Shown here: piece by piece, positions 52,670 through 61,066 of the stretch
Numbering within the stretch: position 1 is the stretch's first letter
Layout of the letters: every line of letters begins with the position of its first letter
Assembly: GCF_001267885.1 (NCBI RefSeq)
Contig: NZ_CP012382.1
Coordinates: 4,699,001-4,763,000 of the forward strand
DNA: 64,000 nucleotides
Source: Streptomyces ambofaciens ATCC 23877
GTDB taxonomy: Bacteria; Actinomycetota; Actinomycetes; Streptomycetales; Streptomycetaceae
Direction: 5' to 3'
Notes under the pieces: model-generated
The model's input: the letters and a program-made list of their open reading frames with translations, nothing else
Database searches by the model: none
What the model was told of the DNA's origin: nothing
Program-made: the position numbers and the translations under genes

Positions 52670-53968
52670 ATGCACCCTCGGAACCTGTGGCAGGCCATGT
52701 CCGGGCCCGGCCCCGGCTTCCTGCTGTCGGCCTGGCCGTGGCGCGCGGTCGCCTACCTGGCGACCGGGGCGGTGGCCGGCGCCGTGACCCTGGTGGGCGT
52801 CGTGACCGCCGCCGCCGTCGGCGGTGTCCTCGCCGTCGTCGTGGTGGGACTGCCGCTGCTGGTGCTTCTCGCCCTCGCGGGCGTACCGGTCGCCCACCTG
52901 GAGCGGTACCGGCTGCGTCTGGTCGACCGCGAGCCCGCGCCCGGCCGGCACCGGCAGCCCGCCGCCGCGGGCCTGTGGGCCTGGCTGACCACCCGGCTGC
53001 GGGAACCGGCGACCTGGCGTGAGCTCGGGTACGCGCTGCTGTTCGCCTTCCTGCTCTGGCCGGTGGACGCCCTCGTCCTCGGCGCCGCCCTGGTCCTGCC
53101 GCTCTCCACGGCCGCCACGCCGCTGCTGATGGCCACCGTGGGCGACGGTGAGGAGGCGAAGGTGCTCAAGCAGTGGACGGTGACCACCTGGCCGACCGCG
53201 TGCGGCGTGGCGGTGCTCGGGCTGCTGCTCCTCGCCGTCGGCGCCTACGCGCTGGGCCTGGCGGCGGGCGCGCGGGCCGAGCTGGCCCGCGTCCTCGTGG
53301 GCACCCCGCGCGGCGGCGACCCGGTCGACCGGGTGGTCGAACTCACCCGCTCCCGCGTGCGGTTGGTGGACGCCTTCGAGGCCGAGCGCCGCCGGATCGA
53401 GCGCGACCTGCACGACGGCGCCCAACAGCGCCTGGTCGCCCTGACGATGGCCCTGGGCCTGGCCCGCCTGGACGCGCCGCCCGGCCCGCTCGCCGACCAG
53501 CTGGCCAGGGCCCACGGGGAGGCGGGGAAGGCGCTCGGGGAACTGCGGGAGCTGATCCACGGCATCCACCCCAAGGTGCTCGCCGACTACGGCCTGGCGG
53601 CGGCCGTCGAGGACGCGGCCGACCGGTCGGCCGTCCCCGTGGACGTCCGCCTGGAGCTGCCCGGCCGTCTGCCGCAGGCCGTGGAGGCCGCCGCCTACTT
53701 CGTGGTCTGCGAGGCCCTCGCCAACGTCGCCAGGCACAGTGGCGCCGACCGCGCGGAGGTGACCGGCGGGCACCAAGACGGACGGCTGTCCCTGGAGGTC
53801 CGCGACGGCGGCCGGGGTGGCGCGGAGCCCGGGGCGGGCAGCGGGCTGACCGGGCTCGCCGACCGGGTGTCCGTACTGGATGGCAGACTCTCCCTGTCCA
53901 GTCCGCCGGGCGGACCGACCCTGTTGCGCGTGGAGATTCCTTGCGAGTGGACCGAACGCTTCGGGTAG
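52670..53968 (+). CDS. Sensor histidine kinase, HisKA_3 type
   Basis: A 432-residue membrane sensor. Two pairs of hydrophobic segments (about 25-75 and 120-205) form a streptomycete membrane sensor domain. The HisKA_3 dimerisation motif ERRRIERDLHDGAQQRLVAL carries the phosphorylated histidine at about His248. The HATPase has an N box (VVCEALANVARHS) and a G box (GGAEPGAGSGLTGLADRV). The ATG at 52670 is preferred: TACGGT (52657-52662) is seven bases upstream, predicting a leaderless mRNA. It overlaps the response regulator by 22 bases and is divergent from the ABC genes. Confidence 0.9.
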   Translation: MHPRNLWQAMSGPGPGFLLSAWPWRAVAYLATGAVAGAVTLVGVVTAAAVGGVLAVVVVGLPLLVLLALAGVPVAHLERYRLRLVDREPAPGRHRQPAAAGLWAWLTTRLREPATWRELGYALLFAFLLWPVDALVLGAALVLPLSTAATPLLMATVGDGEEAKVLKQWTVTTWPTACGVAVLGLLLLAVGAYALGLAAGARAELARVLVGTPRGGDPVDRVVELTRSRVRLVDAFEAERRRIERDLHDGAQQRLVALTMALGLARLDAPPGPLADQLARAHGEAGKALGELRELIHGIHPKVLADYGLAAAVEDAADRSAVPVDVRLELPGRLPQAVEAAAYFVVCEALANVARHSGADRAEVTGGHQDGRLSLEVRDGGRGGAEPGAGSGLTGLADRVSVLDGRLSLSSPPGGPTLLRVEIPCEWTERFG

Positions 53969-54600
53969 TGCTGGCCGAGGACAGCGTGCTGCTGCGGGAC
54001 GGGCTGGTCGGCCTGCTCGGCCGCTGCGGACACCAGGTGGTCGCGGCCGTCGGCGACGCGGAGGCGCTCGTCGCGGCCGTGGAGGAGCACACCCCGGACA
54101 TCGTCGTGACGGACGTCCGCATGCCGCCCGGCTTCCAGGACGAGGGCCTGCACGCGGCCGTGCGGCTGCGCGAGAAGCGCCCCACCCTGCCCGTCCTCGT
54201 CCTGAGCCAGTACGTGCAGCGGGCCTACGCCGCCGAACTGCTGGACTCCGCCGACGGCACCGGCGTCGGCTACCTGCTGAAGGACCGCGTCGGCCAGGTC
54301 GAGGAGTTCGTCGACGCGCTCGCCGAGGTCGCGGCCGGCGGCACGGTCGTCGACCCCGAGGTGGTACGCCAGTTGCTGCGCCGCCGCCGGGACCCCCTGG
54401 AGCGGCTCAGCCCGCGCGAGCGGGAGGTGCTGGCCCTGATCGCCGAGGGCCGGTCCAACGGGGCCATCGCCCGCGAACTCGTCGTCTCCGAGGCGGCCGT
54501 GGGCAAGCACGTCGGCAGCATCCTCACCAAGCTCGACCTGCCCCCGGCGGACGGGACGCACCGCAGGGTACTGGCGGTGCTGGCGTTCCTGCGGGCCTGA
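53947..54600 (+). CDS. NarL/LuxR-family response regulator
   Basis: A 217-residue regulator. The receiver domain (1-120) has the acidic pair AED, the phospho-acceptor Asp56 in DIVVTDVRMPP, the conserved Thr/Ser as LVLSQY, and Lys in YLLKDRV. The LuxR helix-turn-helix reads LSPREREVLALIAEGRSNGAIARELVVSEAAVGKHVGSILTKLDL (about 150-195). GTG at 53947 lies inside the kinase gene. It pairs with the upstream kinase and probably regulates the divergent ABC exporter. Confidence 0.92.
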   Translation: MDRTLRVVLAEDSVLLRDGLVGLLGRCGHQVVAAVGDAEALVAAVEEHTPDIVVTDVRMPPGFQDEGLHAAVRLREKRPTLPVLVLSQYVQRAYAAELLDSADGTGVGYLLKDRVGQVEEFVDALAEVAAGGTVVDPEVVRQLLRRRRDPLERLSPREREVLALIAEGRSNGAIARELVVSEAAVGKHVGSILTKLDLPPADGTHRRVLAVLAFLRA

Positions 54601-54608
54601 TCCGGTGG

Positions 54609-54676
54609 GTGCGCGCCGTCGGCCCCGCCGCCCCGCGCCCGCGGTGCGCGCCGTCGGTCCGCCGCCCCGCGCCCGA
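54609..54676. repeat. Direct repeat of about 33 bases
   Basis: GTGCGCGCCGTCGG(C/T)CC(C)GCCGCCCCGCGCCCG occurs at about 54609-54641 and again at 54644-54676, just after the response regulator stop. No function is evident. Confidence 0.7.
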
Positions 54677-54695
54677 GGCGGAGGGCGTGCGCGAC

Positions 54696-54732
54696 CGGGC
54701 CCGGGCGCTCTCCCACCGCGCACCCGGGCCCG
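54696..54732. terminator. Hairpin between convergent response regulator and protease genes
   Basis: CGGGCCCGGGCGC (54696-54708) pairs with GCGCACCCGGGCCCG (54718-54732) with a small bulge. A likely two-way terminator. Confidence 0.65.
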
Positions 54733-54804
54733 TCCCCGTCGTTCCCCGTGCGACGCCCTGCGCGGGTCGTCCCGGGGGCCGTCCCCCGTGGGTCGGTCAG
54801 CCGC

Positions 54805-56169
54805 TCACACCCGCTGCCACAGCGCCGGTACGTTCGACGGCTCCCAGCCTGGCTGGGCCTGGTGGCCCTGGAGGCAGCGGTAGGTGGCGCCGCCGTACGT
54901 CACCGTGTCGCCCGGCTGGTAGACGGTGCCGGCCGCCCAGGTGCCGCCACCGGGCGGCGGCTCCTCCGGGCCACCGCCGTCACCGGTCGTCTTCAGGGTG
55001 AGGCCGTAGTTCTGGAGCAGCGGGTTGATCGGCTGGAAGTACGTCGTACCGCCGCTGCGGCAGTCGCCCGAGCCGCCCGAGGTGACGCCCTGCGCCTGGC
55101 TGCCGGAGATGTAGGAGCCGCCCGAGTCGCCGGGCTCGGCGCACACCGTGGTGCGGGTGACGCCGGTGATGGTGCCCTCCGGGTAGGTCACGCTGGTGTT
55201 GTGCTGCTGGACGGTGCCGCAGTGCCAGCCGGTGGTGGAGCCGGAGCGGCACACGGACGCGCCGACCGGGGCCTGGGTGGACCCGGCGACCTGCACGTTC
55301 TGACCGCCCGCGCCGCTGACGTACGGGGTCGCCGTCCACTGGGAGTTGGTCGCCACCCACGCCATGTCACGGCCGGGGAAGGTGGACCCCTGGAAGGTGC
55401 CCTGGGCCACCCGGTTGGCGCCGCTGGTGCTCGCCCCGGCCCGTCCGCAGTGACCGGCGGTGGCGTAGCCCTGCTGGGTCCCCTTGGTGACCGGGAAGCC
55501 GATCGAGCAGCGCCCGCTGTTGTTGATGTAGTACGCCTCGCCGCCCCGCAGGTCGTACAGCGGGCGGGGCTTCTCGGCCGACTTCTCGACGCGGGCGAGC
55601 CCGGCCCGGACCCCGGCCGCGTCGAGCAGGGCACGGGCCGCGGACGGGTGCGGGGTCCGCACGGTGACCGTGTTGGTGCGTACGTCGACGTACCGGACGG
55701 GTGCGGCGGTGGCGTCCCGGCCGGTGGCGGCCCGGTCGAGGCGGGACGTGGCCGCGTCCAGGTCGGCGAGGGAGTGCCGTACGACCTTCGCCACGGCGCC
55801 CTCGGCCTCGATCACCGCCACGTCGGCCGCGTCGGTGGTCGCCACGGTCAGCGTGCCGGACTCGGCGCCCCGCACCCACGCGCCCGCGAAGGCGGCGCCG
55901 AGCGCGGCCCGCAGCCGGCCCGCCGCGGCGCCCGCGTCGGCCTCGTTGGCGAGCCGGCGCTCGGCCTGCCGCCGGTCGAGGCCGAGGTCGCGCTCCATGG
56001 CCCGGAGCAGCGCGGTCGGGGTGGTGTCGGTGCGGAGGGACTCGGCCGCGGTGGGTGCCGCGTCGGCGGGGGCCGTCCCGGCGCTCGCGGAGCCGCTGAG
56101 CCCGGCCACGAGCAGGGCGGCCGTCGCGGCGACGGCGGCACCCACGGCTCTGGTGTGTCGGTGGGGCAT
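54805..56169 (-). CDS. Secreted serine protease, streptogrisin C-like, with chitin-binding domain
   Basis: A 454-residue S1E (alpha-lytic/streptogrisin) endopeptidase. Residues 1-30 are a signal peptide. About 35-205 form the alpha-lytic propeptide needed for folding. The mature chain begins near YYINNSGRCSIGF, with catalytic His240 (TAGHCG), Asp268 (GRDMAWV) and Ser349 (EPGDSGGS). After a Gly/Pro linker, residues 410-454 form a CBM5/12 chitin-binding domain (WAAGTVYQPGDTVTYGGATYRCLQGHQAQPGWEPS). Layout and length match S. griseus streptogrisin C. It probably digests protein on chitinous material. All catalytic residues are intact. Confidence 0.92.
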   Translation of the reverse strand: MPHRHTRAVGAAVAATAALLVAGLSGSASAGTAPADAAPTAAESLRTDTTPTALLRAMERDLGLDRRQAERRLANEADAGAAAGRLRAALGAAFAGAWVRGAESGTLTVATTDAADVAVIEAEGAVAKVVRHSLADLDAATSRLDRAATGRDATAAPVRYVDVRTNTVTVRTPHPSAARALLDAAGVRAGLARVEKSAEKPRPLYDLRGGEAYYINNSGRCSIGFPVTKGTQQGYATAGHCGRAGASTSGANRVAQGTFQGSTFPGRDMAWVATNSQWTATPYVSGAGGQNVQVAGSTQAPVGASVCRSGSTTGWHCGTVQQHNTSVTYPEGTITGVTRTTVCAEPGDSGGSYISGSQAQGVTSGGSGDCRSGGTTYFQPINPLLQNYGLTLKTTGDGGGPEEPPPGGGTWAAGTVYQPGDTVTYGGATYRCLQGHQAQPGWEPSNVPALWQRV

Positions 56170-56281
56170 GGGGGATCTCCTCGGTCTCGGTGGGGAGGTG
56201 CCGAAACCGTAGGGAGGGACGCCCGGTGGTCATAAGACGTCGGTCGGCCCTCTCCCCGGTGTTATGGATGGCGTACGGGGG

Positions 56282-57229
56282 TCAGGGCACCCGGTTCGCC
56301 GCCATCCACTGCGTGTAGCTGTCGCTGCCCGCCGCCACGCCCGCGTGCGCCATGCGCGCCTGCGCGAGCACGGTGGCGGCCGTGTCCCGCCGCTGCGTCA
56401 CCGCGTGCCAGCCGAGCAGGTGCCGCCAGGCCAGCGGCGTCCCGGTGAGCGGCCGGGTGACGATGCCGGGCGTGGTCGGGAACGTCGCCCGGCACAGGCC
56501 CACCGCCCGCCCCACCTGCACCAGGTGCACGAGGGACGCGGTGTCCGTCTCGTACATGCGGCGCGGGGTGAACCCGGCACGGGCGCAGGAGGCGGTGAAG
56601 CAGTCGCCGAAGCAGCCGTCGCCGGGTACGCAGGCCCACTCCTCGCCCGCCAGCTCGGTCAGGTCCACCTCCGGACGGTGGGCGAGCGGGTGGCCACCGG
56701 GCACCATGACGAAGACCGGGTCGACGGCGACCTCCCGCCAGACCAGGCCTTCGGCGCCGGGCGGGGAGGCGGAGCCGCAGGTCCCGGCCAGGGCGAAGTC
56801 CAGCCGTCCGTCCGCCAGCTGCTCGGCCAGCGCCCGTTCCGACCAGGAGGTGCAGGTCGTCATCCGGGCGTCCGGAGCCACGTCCGCGAGCCGGTCCACC
56901 AGGGCGCCCAGCAAGGGCCCGTGCGTGCCGCCCAGCCGCAGGTGGCGCGCGGTACGGGGCGCCCGCGCGAACCGCGCCGCCTCCTGCTGCAACTCGGTCA
57001 CCGCGGGCAGTACGATCCGGCTGCGCTCCAGCACCAGTTCGCCCAGCGCGGTGGCCCGCACCCCGTGCCGGCCCCGCACGAACAGCGCGCCGCCCAGCGC
57101 CCGTTCGATCCGCTTCAGCTGTGCGCTCAGCGCGGGCTGCGCGAGACCGAGCGCCGTCGCCGCCCGGGTGAGGCTGCCGGCGTCGGCGATGGCCCGGACC
57201 GTCCTGAGATGCCGCAACTCCAGCTCCAT
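56282..57229 (-). CDS. LysR-family transcriptional regulator
   Basis: A 315-residue regulator. The N-terminal winged helix is standard: MELELRHLRTVRAIADAGSLTRAATALGLAQPALSAQLKRIERALGGALFVR. The effector domain (about 90-300) has periplasmic-binding-protein strands. The inducer is unknown. It lies 112 bases upstream of the protease gene on the same strand, so it may regulate the protease or be read into it; neither is shown. Confidence 0.9.
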   Translation of the reverse strand: MELELRHLRTVRAIADAGSLTRAATALGLAQPALSAQLKRIERALGGALFVRGRHGVRATALGELVLERSRIVLPAVTELQQEAARFARAPRTARHLRLGGTHGPLLGALVDRLADVAPDARMTTCTSWSERALAEQLADGRLDFALAGTCGSASPPGAEGLVWREVAVDPVFVMVPGGHPLAHRPEVDLTELAGEEWACVPGDGCFGDCFTASCARAGFTPRRMYETDTASLVHLVQVGRAVGLCRATFPTTPGIVTRPLTGTPLAWRHLLGWHAVTQRRDTAATVLAQARMAHAGVAAGSDSYTQWMAANRVP

Positions 57230-57364
57230 ACGGGGAGCTTGCGTCGGGGGAGGGGCGGGGGCAAGGGGTTGGTCCGGACCTGTGACGGTGCGCTCGTCTC
57301 GGTGTTCGAAAGCCGGTTCCCGTGCGCGACCCGCCTGCTCGTCGAGTCCCGGCCCACCGGAGCC

Positions 57365-57820
57365 TCAGAACACGGGTCCCGGTGGGGCGCACCGCAGCTC
57401 GGCCCACACCGTCTTGCGCGGGAACCGGCCTTCCGTGACTCCCCAGCGGTCGGCGAGGGCCTCCACGAGGAGCAGGCCACGGCCCGATTCCGCGTCGGGG
57501 GCGGGTGCCTGCGGGTGGGGGAGGCGCTCCCCCCGGGTGTCGGTGACCTCGATACGGAGGGTGCCGCCGACGACGTAGAGCGTGAGCCGGAAATCGCGGC
57601 CGGCGACGCGCCCGTGTGCCGCCGCGTTGGAGGCCAGTTCGGCGATGAGCTGGCGGGCCGGGTCCTGAGGCAGGCCCCAGGAGCGGAGCTGCTCGGTCGC
57701 CAGCAGGCGGGCGAGGCGGGCGCCGCGTGGCGTGGAGGAGAGCCGCACGCTGAAGTTGCGCACGGGCGTCGGCAGTTCGGCGGATTTCTGGTTCACGTCA
57801 CTCAGCGTGGCGGTGCACAC
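57365..57820 (-). CDS. HATPase_c_2 (RsbW-like) ATP-binding regulatory protein
   Basis: A 151-residue single-domain GHKL ATPase. N box: QLIAELASNAAAHGRV. G1/G2 region: IEVTDTRGERLPHPQAPAPDAESGRGLLLVEALADRWGV. This type acts as anti-sigma kinase or phosphotransfer partner and is very common in streptomycetes beside DUF5753/DUF397 genes. ATG 57820 or GTG 57796 may be the start. It is divergent from the DUF5753 regulator, matching that recurring cassette. Confidence 0.85.
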   Translation of the reverse strand: MCTATLSDVNQKSAELPTPVRNFSVRLSSTPRGARLARLLATEQLRSWGLPQDPARQLIAELASNAAAHGRVAGRDFRLTLYVVGGTLRIEVTDTRGERLPHPQAPAPDAESGRGLLLVEALADRWGVTEGRFPRKTVWAELRCAPPGPVF

Positions 57821-57954
57821 CTACCGTGAGAAGTGACGCGGCGCATGCGTACGGTCACTGTCCGGGGCTTGTCCACCGCTGTCGTGACTGTCGGGGCGGG
57901 GCGTACGGGTAGGGCGCCGGGGGCAGCACGGCGCGTACGACGAAGGGGCGCGGG

Positions 57955-58803
57955 ATGACGGTCGAGACGGACGAGCCGGGGTGGGAGGTCGACCCCGACG
58001 ACGAGTGGGGTGTCGCGGTCATCGCCACGGTGGGACGGCAGTTGAAGCTCCGCCGCGAGGCGGTGGGGATGCGGGCCGCCGACTTCGGAGTGGCGGTCGG
58101 GTACGGGGAGGACCTGGTCTACAAGGTCGAGGGCGGGAAGCGGATCCCCCGGCAGGAGTACCTGGACAGGGCCGACGAGGTCCTGGGCGCGGGCGGGCTG
58201 ATCGCGGCGGCCTGGGAGGACGTGAAGAAGGTCCGCTACCCGAAGAAGGTGCGGGAGCTGGGGAAGCTGGAGGCGAAGGCGGTCGAGATCGGCGTGTACG
58301 AATGCAACATCATCGCGGGGTTGTTGCAGACGCCGGAGCACGCGCGGGTCCTGATGGAGGCCCGGCAGCCTCCGTACTCCCCGGACGGCCTCGAGCGCAT
58401 GGTGGCCGCGCGGATGGCTCGGCAGTCGGTCTTCGAACGCGACCCGGCGCCGTCGATGCACTTCGTGCTGGAAGAGGCGCCCCTGCGGCGGCGAGTCGGA
58501 CGCACAATGGTGTGGCGGCGACAACTCGAACGGCTGCTGGAGGTGGGACGGTTGCACCACGTCACGCTTCAGGTCATGCCGACGAACACCGACGCCCACC
58601 CCGGGCTGGACGGCAGGATCGAGTTGCTGAAATTCGAGGACGGCTCAGCGGTCGGACGATCCGAAGGAGCGTTCAACGGACGACCGATCACCGACCCGAA
58701 ACAACTGCGCATTGTCGAACTGCGATATGGCACGATCCGAGCACAGGCGCTCTCGCCGCGGGAGTCGCTGGCCTTCATCGAACAACTGCTGGGAGAGACA
58801 TGA
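57955..58803 (+). CDS. XRE-family regulator with DUF5753 domain (Scr1-like)
   Basis: A 282-residue protein. The N-terminal helix-turn-helix is VAVIATVGRQLKLRREAVGMRAADFGVAVGYGEDLVYKVEGGKRIPRQEYL (about 20-70). The rest is DUF5753: YECNIIAGLLQTPEHARVLM, FVLEEAPLRRRVG, VTLQVMPTNTDAHPGLDG, and a final ESLAFIEQLL. Homologues in this setting (WhiJ-like, abaA-locus-like) influence sporulation and antibiotic production. The stop overlaps the DUF397 start as ATGA, the usual coupling of the two. Confidence 0.9.
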   Translation: MTVETDEPGWEVDPDDEWGVAVIATVGRQLKLRREAVGMRAADFGVAVGYGEDLVYKVEGGKRIPRQEYLDRADEVLGAGGLIAAAWEDVKKVRYPKKVRELGKLEAKAVEIGVYECNIIAGLLQTPEHARVLMEARQPPYSPDGLERMVAARMARQSVFERDPAPSMHFVLEEAPLRRRVGRTMVWRRQLERLLEVGRLHHVTLQVMPTNTDAHPGLDGRIELLKFEDGSAVGRSEGAFNGRPITDPKQLRIVELRYGTIRAQALSPRESLAFIEQLLGET

Positions 58804-58994
58804 TCCGCGAGGCCGAACTGGTCTGGTTCAAGAGCAGCTACAGCGGCGGCACGGACGGCGAGTCCTGCGTCGAGATCGCGACCACCCCCGCCACCGTCCA
58901 CATCCGCGACTCCAAGCACGCGGACGGCGGCCCCCGCCTGGCGCTCACCCCGAACGCGTGGACGGACTTCCTCCCGTACGCGTCGGAGGGCTGA
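58800..58994 (+). CDS. DUF397 small protein
   Basis: A 64-residue protein, MIREAELVWFKSSYSGGTDGESCVEIA, then VHIRDSKHADGGPRLALTPNAWTDFL: the complete DUF397 pattern (WxKSSYSG...CVEVA...VRDSK...L.....W..F). These small proteins are thought to modulate the adjacent DUF5753 regulator, possibly in a toxin-antitoxin-like balance. It overlaps the upstream gene by four bases. Its last 50 bases overlap the 3' end of the convergent XRE gene. Confidence 0.92.
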   Translation: MIREAELVWFKSSYSGGTDGESCVEIATTPATVHIRDSKHADGGPRLALTPNAWTDFLPYASEG

Positions 58995-59838
58995 CGACCT
59001 CCTGCGTCCCCACCACCGACAGCAGCTCCAGCAGCCCCGCGCTCTCCGTCCCCACGGCCGGTGTGAACCAGAGCAACCGCTGGCGGCCGTCCTCGCTGAA
59101 CAGGTTGAGGCAGTTGACCTCGACGACGCCGAGCGCGGGGTGCACGATGCGCTTGCGGTCGTCCCGCCGGAAGGCCACGTCGTGGTCGGCCCACAGCGCG
59201 GCGAACTCGGGCGACACGGCGAGCAGCGTACGGATCATCGAGCCGACCTCGGGGTCCTTCGCGGCCCGGCGCGCGGCGGCGGCCCGCAGGTCGGCGACGA
59301 AGGCACGGGACTGGCTCTCGTGGTCGGCCTCAGGGTGCAGGCGCCGGACCTCGGGCTCCGTGAACCACCGGTGCACGAAGCTGGCCCGGGGCCCCGTCAG
59401 ACCGGAGTGGTCCCCGACCAGCGCCACGGCCAGCGGATTCTGCACGAGGGTGACGTGCAGGTCGGTGATCACCTGCGCGGGGGTCGACGTCAGGCGCCCG
59501 AGCAGGTCGAGCATGCCGGGATGCACGTGCGAGGCGGCCCCGCCCTGCGCGGGCACCGGGCGGTCCGCGAGCCGGTAGAGGTAGTCGCGCTCGTCGGCGG
59601 ACAACCGCAGCGCCCTCGCCAGCGCGGCGACCATCTGCTCGGACGGCTGGGACCCGGCGCCGCGCTCCAACTCGTTGTAGTAGTCCACCGACGCCCCGGC
59701 GAGCTGGGCGACCTCCTCGCGCCGCAGCCCCGGCACCCGGCGCCGCGGCCCGGCCGGGAACCCGACGTCGGCCGGCCGGATGCGTTCCCGCCGCGACCGC
59801 AGGAACGCTCCCAGCTCGGCGTACTTCACAGCGCTCAT
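58945..59838 (-). CDS. XRE-family regulator with MmyB-like ligand-binding domain
   Basis: A 297-residue regulator. The HTH region includes LGAFLRSRRERIRPADVGFPAGPRRRVPGLRREEVAQLAGASVDYYNELERGAGSQPSEQMVAALARAL. An MmyB-type ligand domain follows (DLHVTLVQNPLAVALVGDHSG, FVADLRAAAARRAAKDPEVGSMIRTLLAVSPEFAALWADHDV, HPALGVVEVNCLNLF). Members often repress a divergent oxidoreductase gene and bind fatty-acid-like ligands. ATG 59838 has CAGAAT seven bases upstream, so it may be leaderless. The perfect palindrome at 59872-59892 lies over its -35 region. Confidence 0.9.
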   Translation of the reverse strand: MSAVKYAELGAFLRSRRERIRPADVGFPAGPRRRVPGLRREEVAQLAGASVDYYNELERGAGSQPSEQMVAALARALRLSADERDYLYRLADRPVPAQGGAASHVHPGMLDLLGRLTSTPAQVITDLHVTLVQNPLAVALVGDHSGLTGPRASFVHRWFTEPEVRRLHPEADHESQSRAFVADLRAAAARRAAKDPEVGSMIRTLLAVSPEFAALWADHDVAFRRDDRKRIVHPALGVVEVNCLNLFSEDGRQRLLWFTPAVGTESAGLLELLSVVGTQEVVSPPTRTGGSPSTRSG

Positions 59839-59871
59839 GCCGTCCATTCTGCGCCGGGCCGGGCCGGTGAC

Positions 59872-59892
59872 CCAGGGGATGGCATCCCCTGG
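59872..59892. promoter_or_regulatory. Perfect palindrome, candidate XRE operator
   Basis: CCAGGGGATG (59872-59881), a single G, CATCCCCTGG (59883-59892) in the 86-base divergent gap between the XRE gene and the SDR. It overlaps the expected -35 of the regulator (its -10 is 59846-59851) and lies 33 bases before the SDR start. It is a good candidate for repression of both. Confidence 0.7.
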
Positions 59893-59924
59893 CTCCGCCA
59901 CCGTGCGCCGCGCATCGTGGAGAC

Positions 59925-60692
59925 ATGACTACGAACGCGAAGCAGCACACCCCGGCACCGCCGGACCCCCGGGTCGCCGTCGTCACGGGCGGATCACGCG
60001 GCATCGGACGGGCGGTCTCGCTCAGACTCGCCCAGGACGGCCTGGCGGTCGTCGTGAACTACGCCCGGGAGGCGGCGTCCGCCGACGAGACGGTCGCGGC
60101 GATCACCGAGGCCGGCGGGCGGGCGATCGCCGTACGGGCGGACGTGGCGGAGGAGAAGGAGATCGCGGCGCTGTTCGACCGGGCGGAGGAGGAGTTCGGC
60201 GGCGTCGACGTGGTGGTGAACTCGGCCGGGCGGATGACCCTGTCGACCATCGCCGACCTGGACCTGGAGGCACTGGACGCCATGCACCGCACCAACATCC
60301 GCGGTGCCTTCGTGGTCGCCCGGGAGGCGGCCCGGCGGCTGCGGGCGGGCGGTTCCTTCGTGGGCTTCTCGACATCCGTGGTCGGCGCGCAGTTCCCCAC
60401 CTACGGGGCCTACACGGCGAGCAAGGGCGCGGTGGAGGCCATGATCCTGATCATGGCGCGTGAGCTGCGCGGCCGGGACGTCACGGTGAACGCCGTGGCG
60501 CCCGGTCCCACGGCCACGGACCTGTTCCTCACGGGCAAGACGCCCGAGCAGATCGACACGCTCGCGAAGACCCCGCCCCTGGAGCGGCTCGGCACCCCGG
60601 ACGACATCGCCGCCGTGGTCGCCTTCCTCGGCAGCCCCGCCGGCCACTGGGTGAACGGCCAGGTCCTGCGTGCCAACGGAGGCCTGGTCTGA
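59925..60692 (+). CDS. Short-chain dehydrogenase/reductase
   Basis: A 255-residue classical SDR. NADP motif TGGSRGIGRAV, NxAG as NSAGRMT, the catalytic Ser-Tyr-Lys as FSTSVVGAQFPTYGAYTASKGAV, and a C-terminal GHWVNGQVLRANGGLV. It reduces a carbonyl or oxidises an alcohol; the substrate is unknown. It is divergent from the MmyB-type regulator, a frequent pairing, and overlaps the tautomerase gene by one base (TGATG). Confidence 0.92.
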   Translation: MTTNAKQHTPAPPDPRVAVVTGGSRGIGRAVSLRLAQDGLAVVVNYAREAASADETVAAITEAGGRAIAVRADVAEEKEIAALFDRAEEEFGGVDVVVNSAGRMTLSTIADLDLEALDAMHRTNIRGAFVVAREAARRLRAGGSFVGFSTSVVGAQFPTYGAYTASKGAVEAMILIMARELRGRDVTVNAVAPGPTATDLFLTGKTPEQIDTLAKTPPLERLGTPDDIAAVVAFLGSPAGHWVNGQVLRANGGLV

Positions 60693-60904
60693 TGCCCTTC
60701 GCCCACTTCAAGGTCCCCGCGGGCACCGTCACCGCCGAGGACAAGCGGAAGATCGTCGAACGCACCACCGACCTGTACGCGGAGATCTACGGCGAGCGGG
60801 CCCGGCCCACCACCGTGGTCCTCGTCGACGAGGTCGCCGACGGCGGCTGGGGCGTCGCCGGGAACGTCCTCACCGCCGAGATGCTCAACGGGGACGGGGC
60901 GTGA
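60692..60904 (+). CDS. 4-oxalocrotonate tautomerase family protein
   Basis: A 70-residue protein beginning MPFAHFKVPAGTVTAEDKRKIVERTTDLYAEIYGERARPTTVVLVDEV. Removal of Met exposes Pro1, the catalytic base of the tautomerase superfamily. GGWGVAGNVL matches the usual W/G region, although the arginine pair of true 4-oxalocrotonate tautomerase is not clear. One-base overlap with the SDR indicates co-translation, and the two may act on the same carbonyl compound. Confidence 0.85.
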   Translation: MPFAHFKVPAGTVTAEDKRKIVERTTDLYAEIYGERARPTTVVLVDEVADGGWGVAGNVLTAEMLNGDGA

Positions 60905-61066
60905 CCCGGGCGCGGGAGGCGGCGGCCCAGGGCCAGGTGCGGGAGCACAGCACCGGCCGGTAGCCGTCCGGGCGAGGGCGCGGCCTGCCCGGGCCTTCGT
61001 CCCTTATGATCCCAAGCAGCCGGTATGTGGCGTACGCGTCTCACATAGTGGTCGCGCTCAAGACCG
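60905..61066. other. Intergenic region upstream of gdhA control sites
   Basis: The 310-base gap before gdhA contains the palindrome at 61067-61082 and the GlnR-like site at 61083-61098 toward its right end. In this left part I see no supported gene; CATAGTGG (about 61044-61051) could be part of a -10. Confidence 0.5.
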
